Below are positions 44,333 to 54,359 of a stretch of DNA of 64,000 nucleotides, piece by piece. Source of the stretch: Silanimonas sp. (lineage in GTDB: Bacteria > Pseudomonadota > Gammaproteobacteria > Xanthomonadales > Xanthomonadaceae). The stretch spans positions 124,001 through 188,000 of the forward strand of contig NZ_JAPZSC010000006.1 of assembly GCF_027531545.1 (NCBI RefSeq). The letters are read 5' to 3'. The translations under genes were made by a program, and so were the position numbers. How positions within the stretch are numbered: position 1 is the first letter of the stretch; every line of letters starts with the position of its first letter. The notes beneath the pieces are model-generated. The model worked only from the letters and a program-made list of their open reading frames with translations. It had not been told where the DNA came from and ran no database searches.

Positions 44333-45090
44333 CCGGCCACCTTCACCATCGGCCGCACTGCGGTAAAGCCGCCGTCCAGCGCGATGATCTGGCCGTTGAT
44401 CCAATCGCCGCCCGGGCCGAGCAGGAAGGCCGCGAGCGCCGCGGCGTCCTCGGCTTCGCCGTGGCGACCGAGCGGGTACTGCGCGCTGATCGCCTTCTTC
44501 GACGCCTCGTTGGCGACGAGCTTCGCGGTCAGCGGCGTGGCCATCAGGCCCGGCGCGATGGCGTTGACGCGCAGGCCCATCGCCGAATGGTCGGCGGCCA
44601 GGGAGCGCACCAGCGCCTCGATCGCGCCCTTGGCCATCGCGATGGCGGCGTGGTTGCCGACGCCGATGCCCGCGGCGACCGACGAGAACATCAGCAGGCG
44701 CCCTGCCCCGCTGCCGCCGTCCTTTTGCGCCTGCTGCAGCGCGGCCACGTAGGCCTTGGCGGTGAAGAACGCGGTATCGAGGTTGGCGGCGAGGCAGTCG
44801 CGGTACTGCGCCTCGCTGGTGCGGGTGATGCCCGCCAGCAGGATGGCGCCGGCGGCGTTGACCACCGCGTCGGGCACCGCACCGAACGCGGCGGTGGCTT
44901 CGGCGACGGCATTCGCCGCGCCCGCTTCCGTGGCGATGTCCGCTTCGATGAGCACGTCGCCGTCATCGGGCGCGAGCTTGTCGAGCGAGCGGCCGGCGCG
45001 GGCCATGCGCCAACCTTGCGCGCGCAGCGTGGCCGCCAATGCGCGGGCAATGCCGCCGGAACCGCCGGTGATGAGGCAGGTGCGATTCAT
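44329..45090 (-). CDS. SDR-family oxidoreductase lacking the catalytic Tyr
   Basis: A 253-residue short-chain dehydrogenase fold: CLITGGSGGIARALAATLRAQ is the NAD(P) site and VNAIAPGLMATPL the usual late motif. The Ser of the active site is present (LMFSSVAAG) and the Lys is present (AIAMAKGAIEAL), but the residue 13 after Ser, where YxxxK needs Tyr, is Ile. It may not be a classical dehydrogenase. It sits between two photolyase genes and overlaps both by 4 nt, implying a linked role that I cannot name. Confidence 0.88.
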   Translation of the reverse strand: MNRTCLITGGSGGIARALAATLRAQGWRMARAGRSLDKLAPDDGDVLIEADIATEAGAANAVAEATAAFGAVPDAVVNAAGAILLAGITRTSEAQYRDCLAANLDTAFFTAKAYVAALQQAQKDGGSGAGRLLMFSSVAAGIGVGNHAAIAMAKGAIEALVRSLAADHSAMGLRVNAIAPGLMATPLTAKLVANEASKKAISAQYPLGRHGEAEDAAALAAFLLGPGGDWINGQIIALDGGFTAVRPMVKVAG

Positions 45091-46682
45091 GTCGTCTCCT
45101 CGGGCACGCGGCCCGTTTGGGATGCGGTTTCAGGATTCGGGGCGGCACGCAGCCGGACGCGAAGCGCGGCAGCGGCCTCGCGGATGGCGGCGAGTTCCGC
45201 ATCGGGTTTGCGGGCGAGGTTCTTCCACTGCAGGGCCGTTCGCGGATGGCGCTCGAAGCGTTCGCGGTGGCGGTCGAGGAAGTCCCAGTAAAGCGTGGTG
45301 AACGGGCAGGCCTTCTGGCCGGTGGCTTTGGCCGGGTCGTAGGGGCAATGCGCGCAGTAGTTCGACATGCGCTCGATGTACTTGCCGCTGGCCACGTAGG
45401 GCTTGCTGGTCATCTTGCCGCCGTCGGCGTACTGGCTCATGCCCAGCACGTTCGGCAGCTCGACCCATTCGACCGCATCGACATAGACCGCGAGGTACCA
45501 CTCGTGCACCCGCCGCGGCTCGACGCCGACGAGCTGGGCGAACAGCCCGGTCACCATCAGGCGGTGGATGTGGTGCGCGTAGCCGTGCTCCAGCGTCTGG
45601 CCGACGGCCTCGGCGAGGCAGCGCATCTCGGTGTCGCCGGTCCAGTACAGCCCTGGCAGCGGCTCGTGCGCGTCCAGAGCGTTGTCTTCGAGGAAGGCGG
45701 GCATGCGCAGCCAGTACATGCCGCGGATGAATTCGCGCCAGCCCAGCACCTGCCGCACGAAGCCCTCCACCGCAGCCAATGGCGCCCCGCCCTCCTCCCA
45801 AGCCGCGACCGCCGCCGCGATGACGCGGCGCGGGTCGAGGAGCTTGAGGTTCAGCGCGGCGCTGATCCGCGAGTGGTAGAGCCACGGCTCGCCGGTCCAC
45901 ATCGCGTCCTGGTATCGGCCGAACAGCGGCAGGCGGTGGGCGATGAAGTCCTGCAGCGCCGCTTCGCCCTGTTCGGGTGTCACCGGCCAGTCGAACGATG
46001 CCAGCCGTCCGGGATGCAGGGCGAAGCGGCGTTCGACGAGATCGATCACCTCGCGGGTGGTCGCATCGGGCTCGAAGCGGATCGGCGCGGGCAGGAAGCC
46101 CGGCCCGCGCGCATCGAAGGCCTCGCGGTTGTCATGGTCGAAGTTCCACTGCCCGCCGGCCGGCTGGTCGCCGTCCATCAGCACGCCCTGCTGCCGGCGC
46201 ATCTCGCGGTAGAAGTACTCCATCCGGTACTCCTTGCGGCCCTTCGCCCAGCGCGCGAAGTCCTCGCGGCTGGCTAGGAAGTGCGTGTCGTCGCGTTCGA
46301 TCCACCGCACGCCGGCGTCGCGGCAGGTCGCCGGAAGGGACTGCGTCAGCCGCCATTCCCCCGGCGTCACCGCGATCACCGCCTCCGGACGCAGCTGCGC
46401 GAGGTCTTCGGCCAGCGCCGCCTCCAGCGTCGGAGCGTGGTGATCGTCCATCGCCCGGTAGTGGACGGTGACACCGCGGGCGCGAAGTGCGTCCCGGAAG
46501 TGCCGCATGCCTGAAAGGAACACCGCGATCCGCGGCTTCGTCGACCACACCTGCGTGGCCTCGTGGCCGACCTCGGCCATCCACACCGCATCCTTCGCCG
46601 GGTCGAAGCCATCGAAGGCCGCCGCGTCGAGGTTCAGCTGGTCGCCGAGGACGAGGACGAGATGGCGGAGTGCGCGGGGCAT
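45087..46682 (-). CDS. Iron-sulfur bacterial cryptochrome/(6-4) photolyase (PhrB/CryB type)
   Basis: A 531-residue member of the FeS-BCP branch. The N-terminus HLVLVLGDQLNLDAAAF is diagnostic of the photolyase-related family. The four [4Fe-4S] Cys ligands are the one in DTEMRCLAEAVG and three in MSNYCAHCPYDPAKATGQKACPF. FAD-domain motifs include RQVLGWREFIRGMYW and HRLMVTGLFAQL, NVLGMSQYADGGKM. Characterised members repair (6-4) photoproducts or act as photoreceptors. It is the first gene of the overlapping unit; CAGACT lies six bases before the ATG. Confidence 0.93.
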   Translation of the reverse strand: MPRALRHLVLVLGDQLNLDAAAFDGFDPAKDAVWMAEVGHEATQVWSTKPRIAVFLSGMRHFRDALRARGVTVHYRAMDDHHAPTLEAALAEDLAQLRPEAVIAVTPGEWRLTQSLPATCRDAGVRWIERDDTHFLASREDFARWAKGRKEYRMEYFYREMRRQQGVLMDGDQPAGGQWNFDHDNREAFDARGPGFLPAPIRFEPDATTREVIDLVERRFALHPGRLASFDWPVTPEQGEAALQDFIAHRLPLFGRYQDAMWTGEPWLYHSRISAALNLKLLDPRRVIAAAVAAWEEGGAPLAAVEGFVRQVLGWREFIRGMYWLRMPAFLEDNALDAHEPLPGLYWTGDTEMRCLAEAVGQTLEHGYAHHIHRLMVTGLFAQLVGVEPRRVHEWYLAVYVDAVEWVELPNVLGMSQYADGGKMTSKPYVASGKYIERMSNYCAHCPYDPAKATGQKACPFTTLYWDFLDRHRERFERHPRTALQWKNLARKPDAELAAIREAAAALRVRLRAAPNPETASQTGRVPEETT

Positions 46683-46762
46683 GGGCGGAGTCTGGACAGC
46701 GCGGCGTGCAGGGCACGTGGCCGACGGCCCTTTCCTGCCCGCAGCTCGCCATGCCGGCCCCC

Positions 46763-46774
46763 TACAATCGCGCC
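46763..46774 (+). promoter_or_regulatory. -10 element abutting alr start
   Basis: TACAAT (46763-46768), six bases, then ATG of alr. No Shine-Dalgarno. No convincing -35. Same geometry as orn, the DUF1249 gene, tetR and the kynurenine operon. Confidence 0.45.
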
Positions 46775-47914
46775 ATGAGCGACCTCGCCAGCCAGCGCCC
46801 TACCCGCATCCGCGTCGATCTCGATGCCCTCGCCGAGAACCTGCGGGGCATCCGCCGGCATACCGGCAAACCGGTGATGGGCATCGTCAAGGCGAACGCC
46901 TACGGCCACGGCCTCGTGCCGGTGGCTCGGCACTTGGAATCGCAGGGCATCGACCAGTTGGGCGTGGCCTTCGTCGAGGAAGGCATCGCCCTGCGCCGCG
47001 CGGGCCTGCGGGTGCCGATCCTCGTCATGGGCGGGGTGTACGGCAAGCAGCTGCAGGACTTCGTCACCCACGATCTCGAGATCACCGTCTCGTCGATCGA
47101 CAAGCTGCGCCTTGCGGAAGCCGCCGCCGAAGCGGCCGGTCGACAGGCCGTCGTGCACCTCAAGATCGACACCGGCATGGAACGCGTGGGTGTGCACAGC
47201 TACTCGTGCCAGGGCCTCATCGACGCCGCGCTCGCCTCGCACGGCTGCGTGGTCAAGGGTGTCTATTCGCACCTGGCCTGCGCCGACGACCCGACGCATC
47301 CGATGACCGCCCAGCAGATCGCCCGCTTCGCCGAGGCCTGCGCCCACGTCGAACGGGCCTGCGCCCGCAGCGGCGGGCCGATGCCGATCCGTCATCTGGC
47401 GAACTCCGGGGGCGTGCTGCATTTCCCCGACACCTGGCTCGACATGGTTCGTCCGGGCATCGCGCTTTACGGCGCCCTGCCCGACCCCGCCTCGCGCGAT
47501 CCGATCGGATTGAAGCCGGTGCTGTCGCTGACCTCGCGCGTCGTCTACTTCAAGGTCGTGCGTGCCGGCGCGACGGTGAGCTATGGCGCGACGTGGACGG
47601 CCGGCACCGATACCCGGGTGATCACGATTCCCATCGGCTACGGCGACGGCTGGCCGCGCGCGTTGTCGTCGAAAGGCGAGGTGCTGGTGCGCGGCCTGCG
47701 CAAGCCGATCATCGGGCGTGTGTGCATGGACCAGTTCATGGTCGATCTCGGTCCCGAGGGCACCGCCTACAACGAGGACGAGGTCGTGCTGATCGGCACG
47801 CAGGGCGATGGGGCCATGAGCGTCGAGGCGGTGGCCGAGCGCGCCGGCACCATTCCCTACGAGATCCTGACGGGCTTGAACGAGCGCATCCCGCGCGAAT
47901 ACGTCGGCGGCTGA
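46775..47914 (+). CDS. alr: Alanine racemase
   Basis: PLP enzyme supplying D-alanine for peptidoglycan. The 379-residue product has the PLP Lys in GIVKANAYGHG and the second catalytic base Tyr in ATVSYGATWTA; substrate-site parts are RVCMDQFMVDLG and YGDGWPRAL. I start at MSDLASQRPTRIRVD (46775); ATG at 46751 is in frame but overlaps the predicted -10. It converges with dnaB, the usual neighbour in gammaproteobacteria, though there it is often codirectional. Confidence 0.95.
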   Translation: MSDLASQRPTRIRVDLDALAENLRGIRRHTGKPVMGIVKANAYGHGLVPVARHLESQGIDQLGVAFVEEGIALRRAGLRVPILVMGGVYGKQLQDFVTHDLEITVSSIDKLRLAEAAAEAAGRQAVVHLKIDTGMERVGVHSYSCQGLIDAALASHGCVVKGVYSHLACADDPTHPMTAQQIARFAEACAHVERACARSGGPMPIRHLANSGGVLHFPDTWLDMVRPGIALYGALPDPASRDPIGLKPVLSLTSRVVYFKVVRAGATVSYGATWTAGTDTRVITIPIGYGDGWPRALSSKGEVLVRGLRKPIIGRVCMDQFMVDLGPEGTAYNEDEVVLIGTQGDGAMSVEAVAERAGTIPYEILTGLNERIPREYVGG

Positions 47915-47929
47915 GCCCGCGGCAGCGCC

Positions 47930-49321
47930 TTACTCGAAGCTGCCCACCGAATCGCGGGCGAGGTTGTCGAAGCGCGTGTACTCGCCGAAGAACTTCAGCT
48001 TGACGGTGCCGGTCGCGCCGTTACGGTGCTTGGAGATCAGCACTTCCGCCAGGCCTTTGTCGTTGCTGTCCTTGTTGTAGTAATCGTCGCGGTAGATGAA
48101 CAGGATGATGTCGGCATCCTGCTCGATGGCGCCCGACTCGCGGAGGTCGGACATCACCGGGCGCTTGTCGGTGCGCGATTCGAGGCCGCGGTTGAGCTGC
48201 GAGAGCGCGATCACCGGCAGGTTGAGCTCCTTCGCCAGCGCCTTCAGCGAGCGGCTGATCTCGGAGATCTCGGTGGCGCGGTTCTCGCTGTTGCCGGGAA
48301 CCTGCATCAGCTGCAGGTAGTCGACGACCACGAGGCCGAGGTCGTGCTCGCGCTTCAGGCGGCGGGCCTTCGACAGCAGCTTGGCCGGCGACAGCGCCGG
48401 CTCGTCGTCGATGAAGATCTTGCTCTCCGAGAGCATCTTCATCGCCATGGTCACGCGCGACCAATCCTCGTCCTCGAGCTGGCCCGTCTTCAGCCGGCCG
48501 GCGTTGATGCGACCGATCGAGGAGATCAGACGGAAGGCCAGCTGGCTGGCCGACATTTCCATCGAGAAGATCACCACCGCCTTCTTCGACTTCAGCGCGG
48601 CGTACTCCGCCATGTTCAGCGCCAGCGTCGTCTTGCCCATCGCCGGTCGCGCGGCGAGCACGATCAGGTCGGAGGGTTGCAGGCCGGCGGTCATCTCGTC
48701 GAAGTCGGTGAAACCCGTCGGCAGGCCGGTGACCGTGCCCTGCGTCTCGTAGCGCACCTGCAGGAGCTCGAAAGCCTCCTTCATCGCCTCCTTCAGAGAG
48801 ACCATGTCCTTGCGGCCGCTGCGGTTCTGATCGGCGATCTTGAAGACGCGCTGCTCGGCCTCGGCAAGCAAGTCTGGCGTTTCGCGGTTGCCTGGGGCGA
48901 AGCCGTCTTCGGCGATCTGCGTGCCGACCTCGATCAGGCTGCGCAGCACCGACTTGTCGCGGACGATCTCGGCGTAGGCGCGGATGTTGGCGGCCGACGG
49001 CGTTGTCTGCGCCAGCTCGACGAGGTACGGCGTGCCACCGACCTGGTCGGCCAGCGCGTGCGACTCGAACCAGTCGCCGAGCGTCACGGCGTCGTAGGGC
49101 CTGCTCTTCTCCGAGAGCTCGGAGATGGCCTTGAAGATGAGCTGGTGGTCGCGGCGGTAGAAGTCCGTGTACGACAGCAGGTCGAGGATCTTCTCGAGCG
49201 CGTACGGGTCGAGCATCAGGCCGCCCAGCACCGCCTGCTCGGCGTCGATCGAGTGCGGTGGCACGCGCAGCGCCTCCACGCGGGGATCGATCGAGGCTCG
49301 GGGAGGAAGTCGTGCAGCCAT
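47930..49321 (-). CDS. dnaB: Replicative DNA helicase
   Basis: Hexameric helicase that opens the replication fork. 463 residues: N-terminal domain (PPHSIDAEQAVLGGLMLDP), linker, and RecA-like domain with Walker A RPAMGKTTLALN, Walker B VVVDYLQLM and the conserved LSQLNRGLESR. There is no intein. Downstream of rplI in the same direction, but a terminator after rplI and a 133-bp gap holding a DnaA-box match suggest its own promoter. Confidence 0.97.
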   Translation of the reverse strand: MAARLPPRASIDPRVEALRVPPHSIDAEQAVLGGLMLDPYALEKILDLLSYTDFYRRDHQLIFKAISELSEKSRPYDAVTLGDWFESHALADQVGGTPYLVELAQTTPSAANIRAYAEIVRDKSVLRSLIEVGTQIAEDGFAPGNRETPDLLAEAEQRVFKIADQNRSGRKDMVSLKEAMKEAFELLQVRYETQGTVTGLPTGFTDFDEMTAGLQPSDLIVLAARPAMGKTTLALNMAEYAALKSKKAVVIFSMEMSASQLAFRLISSIGRINAGRLKTGQLEDEDWSRVTMAMKMLSESKIFIDDEPALSPAKLLSKARRLKREHDLGLVVVDYLQLMQVPGNSENRATEISEISRSLKALAKELNLPVIALSQLNRGLESRTDKRPVMSDLRESGAIEQDADIILFIYRDDYYNKDSNDKGLAEVLISKHRNGATGTVKLKFFGEYTRFDNLARDSVGSFE

Positions 49322-49388
49322 CTCGGGGGTTCTACTCGGGGCGTCCCAGCGGTCGTACAGCGTAGGCGCGTTGGCGCCTGCGCCGTTG

Positions 49389-49407
49389 CAGACAAGTCTG
49401 TGGATAA
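49389..49407. promoter_or_regulatory. DnaA-box match and palindrome upstream of dnaB
   Basis: CAGACAAGTCTG (49389-49400, inverted repeat) overlaps TGTGGATAA (49399-49407), the exact reverse complement of the DnaA consensus. It is 68 bp upstream of the dnaB ATG, in the gap where the dnaB promoter must be. A small hairpin (49364-49379) lies between it and dnaB. Confidence 0.5.
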
Positions 49408-49458
49408 GCGGTGGGAATCGTCGTCGCCCGGCGTCTCACGCCTTGCGACAGCACCAAT

Positions 49459-49484
49459 GAAAACGGGCGCCGCGAGGCGCCCGT
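49459..49484 (-). terminator. Terminator after rplI
   Basis: ACGGGCGCC-GCGA-GGCGCCCGT, a 9-bp perfect stem, followed on the minus strand by TTTTC. It lies 26 bp beyond the rplI stop. Confidence 0.8.
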
Positions 49485-49509
49485 CTTCAACGACCGTGTA
49501 CGGCAGCGA

Positions 49510-49959
49510 TCAGGCGGCTTCGGCCTTGACCACGACCTTGACGGTGGCTTCGACGTCGGCGTGCAGGTGCACGACCACGTCGTACTCGCCCAGCGCGCGG
49601 ATCGGGCCCGCGAGCACGACTTCCGACTTGGCGACCTGGTGGCCGGCCTTCGTCAGCGCCTCGGCGATGTCGCGCGAGGTGATCGAGCCGTACAGCTTGC
49701 CTTCCGGCGAGGCGTTGGCGCCCAGCGTCACGTCGACGCCGTCCAGCTGCGCCTTGCGGCCTTCGGCGCCCGACAGCAGGGCCTTGGCCTTGGCTTCGTA
49801 ATCGGCGCGCTTGGCTTCGAACGCGGCGATGTTGGCTTCCGTCGCCGGCACGGCCTTGCCGTACGGGATCAGGAAGTTGCGGCCGTAGCCCGGCTTGACG
49901 CGGACCTTGTCGCCGAGGCCGCCGAGGTTGACGACTTTCTGCAGGAGGATCAGTTGCAT
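49510..49959 (-). CDS. rplI: 50S ribosomal protein L9
   Basis: Binds 23S rRNA in the L1 stalk region. 149 residues; N-terminal [19 protein letters not shown] and [18 protein letters not shown] are diagnostic, followed by the long connecting helix and the C-terminal domain [16 protein letters not shown]. It follows rpsR by 95 bp in the classical rpsF-rpsR-rplI order and ends at a terminator. Confidence 0.97.
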   Translation of the reverse strand: MQLILLQKVVNLGGLGDKVRVKPGYGRNFLIPYGKAVPATEANIAAFEAKRADYEAKAKALLSGAEGRKAQLDGVDVTLGANASPEGKLYGSITSRDIAEALTKAGHQVAKSEVVLAGPIRALGEYDVVVHLHADVEATVKVVVKAEAA

Positions 49960-49977
49960 GTCTATTCCTTCACGTTA

Positions 49978-49996
49978 GCGGGCCTCGAGGGCCCGC
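49978..49996. other. Hairpin in the rpsR-rplI gap
   Basis: GCGGGCC-TCGAG-GGCCCGC, a 7-bp perfect stem 18 bp upstream of the rplI ATG on the minus strand. No T-run follows. It may tune rplI translation or mRNA processing. Confidence 0.45.
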
Positions 49997-50054
49997 AGCG
50001 GGTGCTGTCCGTTCGGACGAATCACGCGGCGCCGCGCGATGGCGGCGCACGCGA

Positions 50055-50327
50055 TCAATTGCGGTGGCTGTCGCTGTACGGCAGCAGGGCCAGGAAGCGC
50101 GCGCGCATGACGGCGGCGGCGAGCTGGCGCTGGTACTTCGACTTGGTGCCGGTGATGCGGGCCGGGACGATCTTGCCCGTCTCGGTCAGGTACTGGCGGA
50201 GCGTGTTGAGATCCTTGTAGTCGATCTCCACCACGTCTTCGGCGGTGAACTTGCAGAACTTGCGGCGGCGGAAGAACTTCGAGCCACCGTCGCTGCGGCC
50301 TTTGCCGCGGGGGGTCTTGGGCTTCAT
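50055..50327 (-). CDS. rpsR: 30S ribosomal protein S18
   Basis: A 90-residue S18 with the conserved core [36 protein letters not shown] and [14 protein letters not shown]. It forms a heterodimer with S6. Its ATG shares one base with the TGA of rpsF, so the two are translated together. Confidence 0.97.
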   Translation of the reverse strand: MKPKTPRGKGRSDGGSKFFRRRKFCKFTAEDVVEIDYKDLNTLRQYLTETGKIVPARITGTKSKYQRQLAAAVMRARFLALLPYSDSHRN

Positions 50328-50737
50328 CAGGCAGCCTCCACGCTGTCGTTGTCGTTGTCGGCCGTACCTTCGCCGTCTTCGTCACGGCGACGGCGTTCGC
50401 CGCGCTCGCTCTTCTCGTCCTTGCTCTTCAGGATGGCCGACTGCTCGGTCACCGCTTCTTCGCGGGCGATGACGAGGTGGCGCAGGACGGCGTCGTTGAA
50501 GCGGAAGCTCTCGACCAGCTCGTTGAGCGTGGCCTGGCCGCACTCGATGTTGAGCATCGCGTAGTGGGCCTTGACGAGGTTGTTGATCGGGTAGGCCAGC
50601 TGGCGGCGGCCCCAATCTTCCAGACGGTGGATGGCACCGCCGGCGGCTTCGATCGACGCCTTGTAGCGCTCGATCATCGCCGGCACCTGCTCGCTCTGGT
50701 CCGGATGGACCATGAAGACGATCTCGTAGTGACGCAT
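50327..50737 (-). CDS. rpsF: 30S ribosomal protein S6
   Basis: A 136-residue S6 starting [19 protein letters not shown], with [14 protein letters not shown] and [10 protein letters not shown]. The last 30 residues are a charged tail ([19 protein letters not shown]), common in gammaproteobacterial S6, the substrate region of RimK glutamylation in E. coli. AAAGGAA precedes the start. It is the first gene of the S6-S18-L9 unit. Confidence 0.96.
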   Translation of the reverse strand: MRHYEIVFMVHPDQSEQVPAMIERYKASIEAAGGAIHRLEDWGRRQLAYPINNLVKAHYAMLNIECGQATLNELVESFRFNDAVLRHLVIAREEAVTEQSAILKSKDEKSERGERRRRDEDGEGTADNDNDSVEAA

Positions 50738-50823
50738 GGAATGTTCCTTTCGGATGGCGGCCTTGCGGCCGGTCAGCCCCCGGCGGTTGCCGTGGAGCAA
50801 GGTCTGCCCGTGGGCAGCCCGCG

Positions 50824-50852
50824 ATTATTCCGGCAAAAGCGTTTCTGATCAA
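50824..50852 (-). promoter_or_regulatory. Promoter of the rpsF operon
   Basis: On the minus strand: TTGATC (50852-50847), a 17-bp spacer, AATAAT (50829-50824). It leaves an approximately 80-nt leader with hairpins CTGCCC-AC-GGGCAG (50803-50816) and GGCC-GCAA-GGCC, a plausible place for S6:S18 autoregulation. The rest of the 320-bp gap toward 51057 holds no gene. Confidence 0.7.
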
Positions 50853-51057
50853 GCGCTTCCGTGAATGCCAGCCCAAGGGCGGTGTTACAGTGTTAAGTCC
50901 AAGTCTTTGATTTCATTGAGTTCCTTTCATTTGACGACGGCGTGAAGGCGGCGTATCCCGGTGCACAGGGAGCCGGCCCGGGGCCACTCCTCTTTCCAGG
51001 CGCTGCCCCACCCCCCGGGCCGGAACGGGGCGTCGCCACTCCAGGGGAACCAACGAA

Positions 51058-52362
51058 ATGAGCGTGAACCCGAATCTGTCCCGGGCGGTCGGCGCCTTGG
51101 CGCTTGCCGTGTCGTCCATCGCCGCCGCGGCGCCCGATCCGAACGATGCGGCGTGGCAGGCGATCCTGCGCGACCCGTCGACGGCCGATGTGCAGCCCAT
51201 CCTGCTCGACGCCGCTCTGGCCAAGCGCAGCAATGCCAGCCTCGCCGACGACACGTTCCTGCAGCTCGACCTCGGTCGCGGCCGCCAGGTGGAAGCCATG
51301 CGCCTGCGCAGCCATGTGACCAGCGGCGGCGTCGAAGTGTGGCAAGGCCTCGTCACCGACACCGCGGACCTCGCGTCCGGTGCCACCGAGATCGCCGACG
51401 ACCCGATGAACAGTGCCATCCTGGTGCGCAACGGTAGCAAGATCACCGGCAGCGTGCGCGTGGAAGGCCAGCTCTACCGCATCCTCCCGCTGCACGACGG
51501 CACGCAGGTGGCGGTGAAGGTGGACGAGTCGCGCATGCCGCCCGACCATCCCTACACCTATGCCGGCGGCAGCCTCAGCCTGCCCGACCGTCCCTACGGC
51601 TTCCGCGCGCCGCGCTGGAACTGGACGCCGGAGGCGGACGGTCCGTCGCGCTACAACGAAGTCTTCGGCGACGCGCCCGCGGGCCCGACGGCCGTGGCCA
51701 AGGCCAACACCGTGATCCGCGTGATGGTCGTCGCCACCCAGGCCGCGGCCAACGCCAGCGGCGATCTCACCGGCCTGATCAACCTCGCCATCACCGAGAG
51801 CAACCAGGGCTACGCCAACAGCGGTGTCCAGATCACGCTGCAGCTCGCCGGCCTCTCCACCACGACCTACACGGAGTCGGGCAGCTTCAGCACGGATCTT
51901 TCGCGCTTCCGCGGCACGACGGACGGCTTCATGGACAACATCCACAGCCTGCGCAACCAGAACACCGCGGACGTGGCCATGATCGTCCTCAACAACAGCA
52001 CGTCCTGTGGCCTCGCTTCGGCCATCGGTGCGACGGCCACCACGGCCTTCGCCTCGGTGTCGCGCACCTGCACCACGGGCTACTACTCGTTCGCCCACGA
52101 GATCGGCCACCTGCAGTCGGCCCGCCACGACCCCGCCAACGACCCGACCAACACGCCCTATGCGTACGGCCACGGCTACCAGTCGCCCACCAAGGCCTGG
52201 CGCACGATCATGGCATACAACTGCTCGCCGAGCTGCACGCGCATCAACTACTGGTCGAGCCCGCTGCGCACCTATGGCGGCCAGGTGATGGGCACGGCGA
52301 CCCGCAGCGACAACGCCCGCGTCCTCAACAACACGCGGGCGACGATCTCGGCCTTCCGCTGA
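51058..52362 (+). CDS. Secreted metzincin peptidase, peptidyl-Asp metalloendopeptidase (M72) type
   Basis: A 434-residue exported protease. The signal peptide ends near IAAAAPDP and a propeptide of about 170 residues follows. The catalytic domain has the zinc motif HEIGHLQSARHD (three His and the Glu) and a Met-turn TIMAYNC. In metzincins the eighth motif position is usually Gly; here it is Ser. The motif context PYAYGHGYQSP and SCTRINYWSSP fits M72 enzymes known from Pseudomonas fragi and xanthomonads, which cleave before Asp/cysteic acid. It ends at a strong terminator. Confidence 0.85.
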   Translation: MSVNPNLSRAVGALALAVSSIAAAAPDPNDAAWQAILRDPSTADVQPILLDAALAKRSNASLADDTFLQLDLGRGRQVEAMRLRSHVTSGGVEVWQGLVTDTADLASGATEIADDPMNSAILVRNGSKITGSVRVEGQLYRILPLHDGTQVAVKVDESRMPPDHPYTYAGGSLSLPDRPYGFRAPRWNWTPEADGPSRYNEVFGDAPAGPTAVAKANTVIRVMVVATQAAANASGDLTGLINLAITESNQGYANSGVQITLQLAGLSTTTYTESGSFSTDLSRFRGTTDGFMDNIHSLRNQNTADVAMIVLNNSTSCGLASAIGATATTAFASVSRTCTTGYYSFAHEIGHLQSARHDPANDPTNTPYAYGHGYQSPTKAWRTIMAYNCSPSCTRINYWSSPLRTYGGQVMGTATRSDNARVLNNTRATISAFR

Positions 52363-52406
52363 TCGTCATCGGGTCCGCGGAGCCCCGGCTTCGCGGCACC
52401 GGCATG

Positions 52407-52434
52407 AAAACGGCGCCCTCGGGCGCCGTTTTTT
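52407..52434. terminator. Bidirectional terminator
   Basis: AAAACGGCGCCC-TC-GGGCGCCGTTTT with TTTTTTC on the plus strand and TTTTC on the minus strand. It lies between the convergent M72 peptidase and IscA-family genes and can serve both. Confidence 0.88.
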
Positions 52435-52456
52435 CTTCGCCTCGCCCGAGTCAGGC

Positions 52457-52798
52457 TCAGACGGGCAGGTCGTCCCGGGTCGTAAAGCTCTCGCCGCAGC
52501 CGCACTCGCCGGTGGCCTGCGGATTGCGGAAGACGAACTCCTGGTTCAGCCCGCGACGCACGAAATCGATCTCGGTCCCGTCCACATGCGGGAGGCTGGC
52601 GGCATCGATGAACACCGGGACCCCGTCGGCCTCGACCACCGTATCGCCTTGGCCAGCCGATGCGGCCACGTCGATGACATAGGCGAAGCCGGAGCAGCCG
52701 TTCTTCCGGACACCGAAACGCAGGCCCGTGCCGCCCGGTTGCTGGGCGATGTACTGGCGGGCGCGATCAACGGCAGCGGGGGTGAGCGAAACGGGCAT
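52457..52798 (-). CDS. IscA/ErpA-family iron-sulfur cluster assembly protein
   Basis: A 113-residue A-type carrier that binds or passes Fe-S clusters to apoproteins. The three conserved Cys are in KNGCSGFAYV and GECGCGESF. The start MPVSLTPAAVDRARQYI fits the family, and the size matches IscA or SufA more than the usual ErpA N-terminus. No isc or suf genes are adjacent. It is divergent from asnS and converges with the peptidase gene. Confidence 0.9.
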   Translation of the reverse strand: MPVSLTPAAVDRARQYIAQQPGGTGLRFGVRKNGCSGFAYVIDVAASAGQGDTVVEADGVPVFIDAASLPHVDGTEIDFVRRGLNQEFVFRNPQATGECGCGESFTTRDDLPV

Positions 52799-52931
52799 GC
52801 GGGCGTGAGGAGCGGATCAGGCCAAGGTGGCTGGAGCACCAGTGTAGCGCTGCCCGTCCTGCGGGCCACTGCAGGCTGCGTGAAGGCGGGCCGCACGGTA
52901 TCCTCGCGGGTCCGTGTCCTAGGCCCATCGC

Positions 52932-54332
<1,401 letters not shown>

Positions 54333-54359
54333 TCAGCCCGTCCCGCTAGCCGCCTCGCC

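Noticed and set aside
50893-52173. A 426-codon minus-strand frame opposite the M72 peptidase
   Set aside because: Gly/Ala/Val/Arg-rich shadow of a signal-peptide-bearing protease with intact zinc motif on the plus strand.
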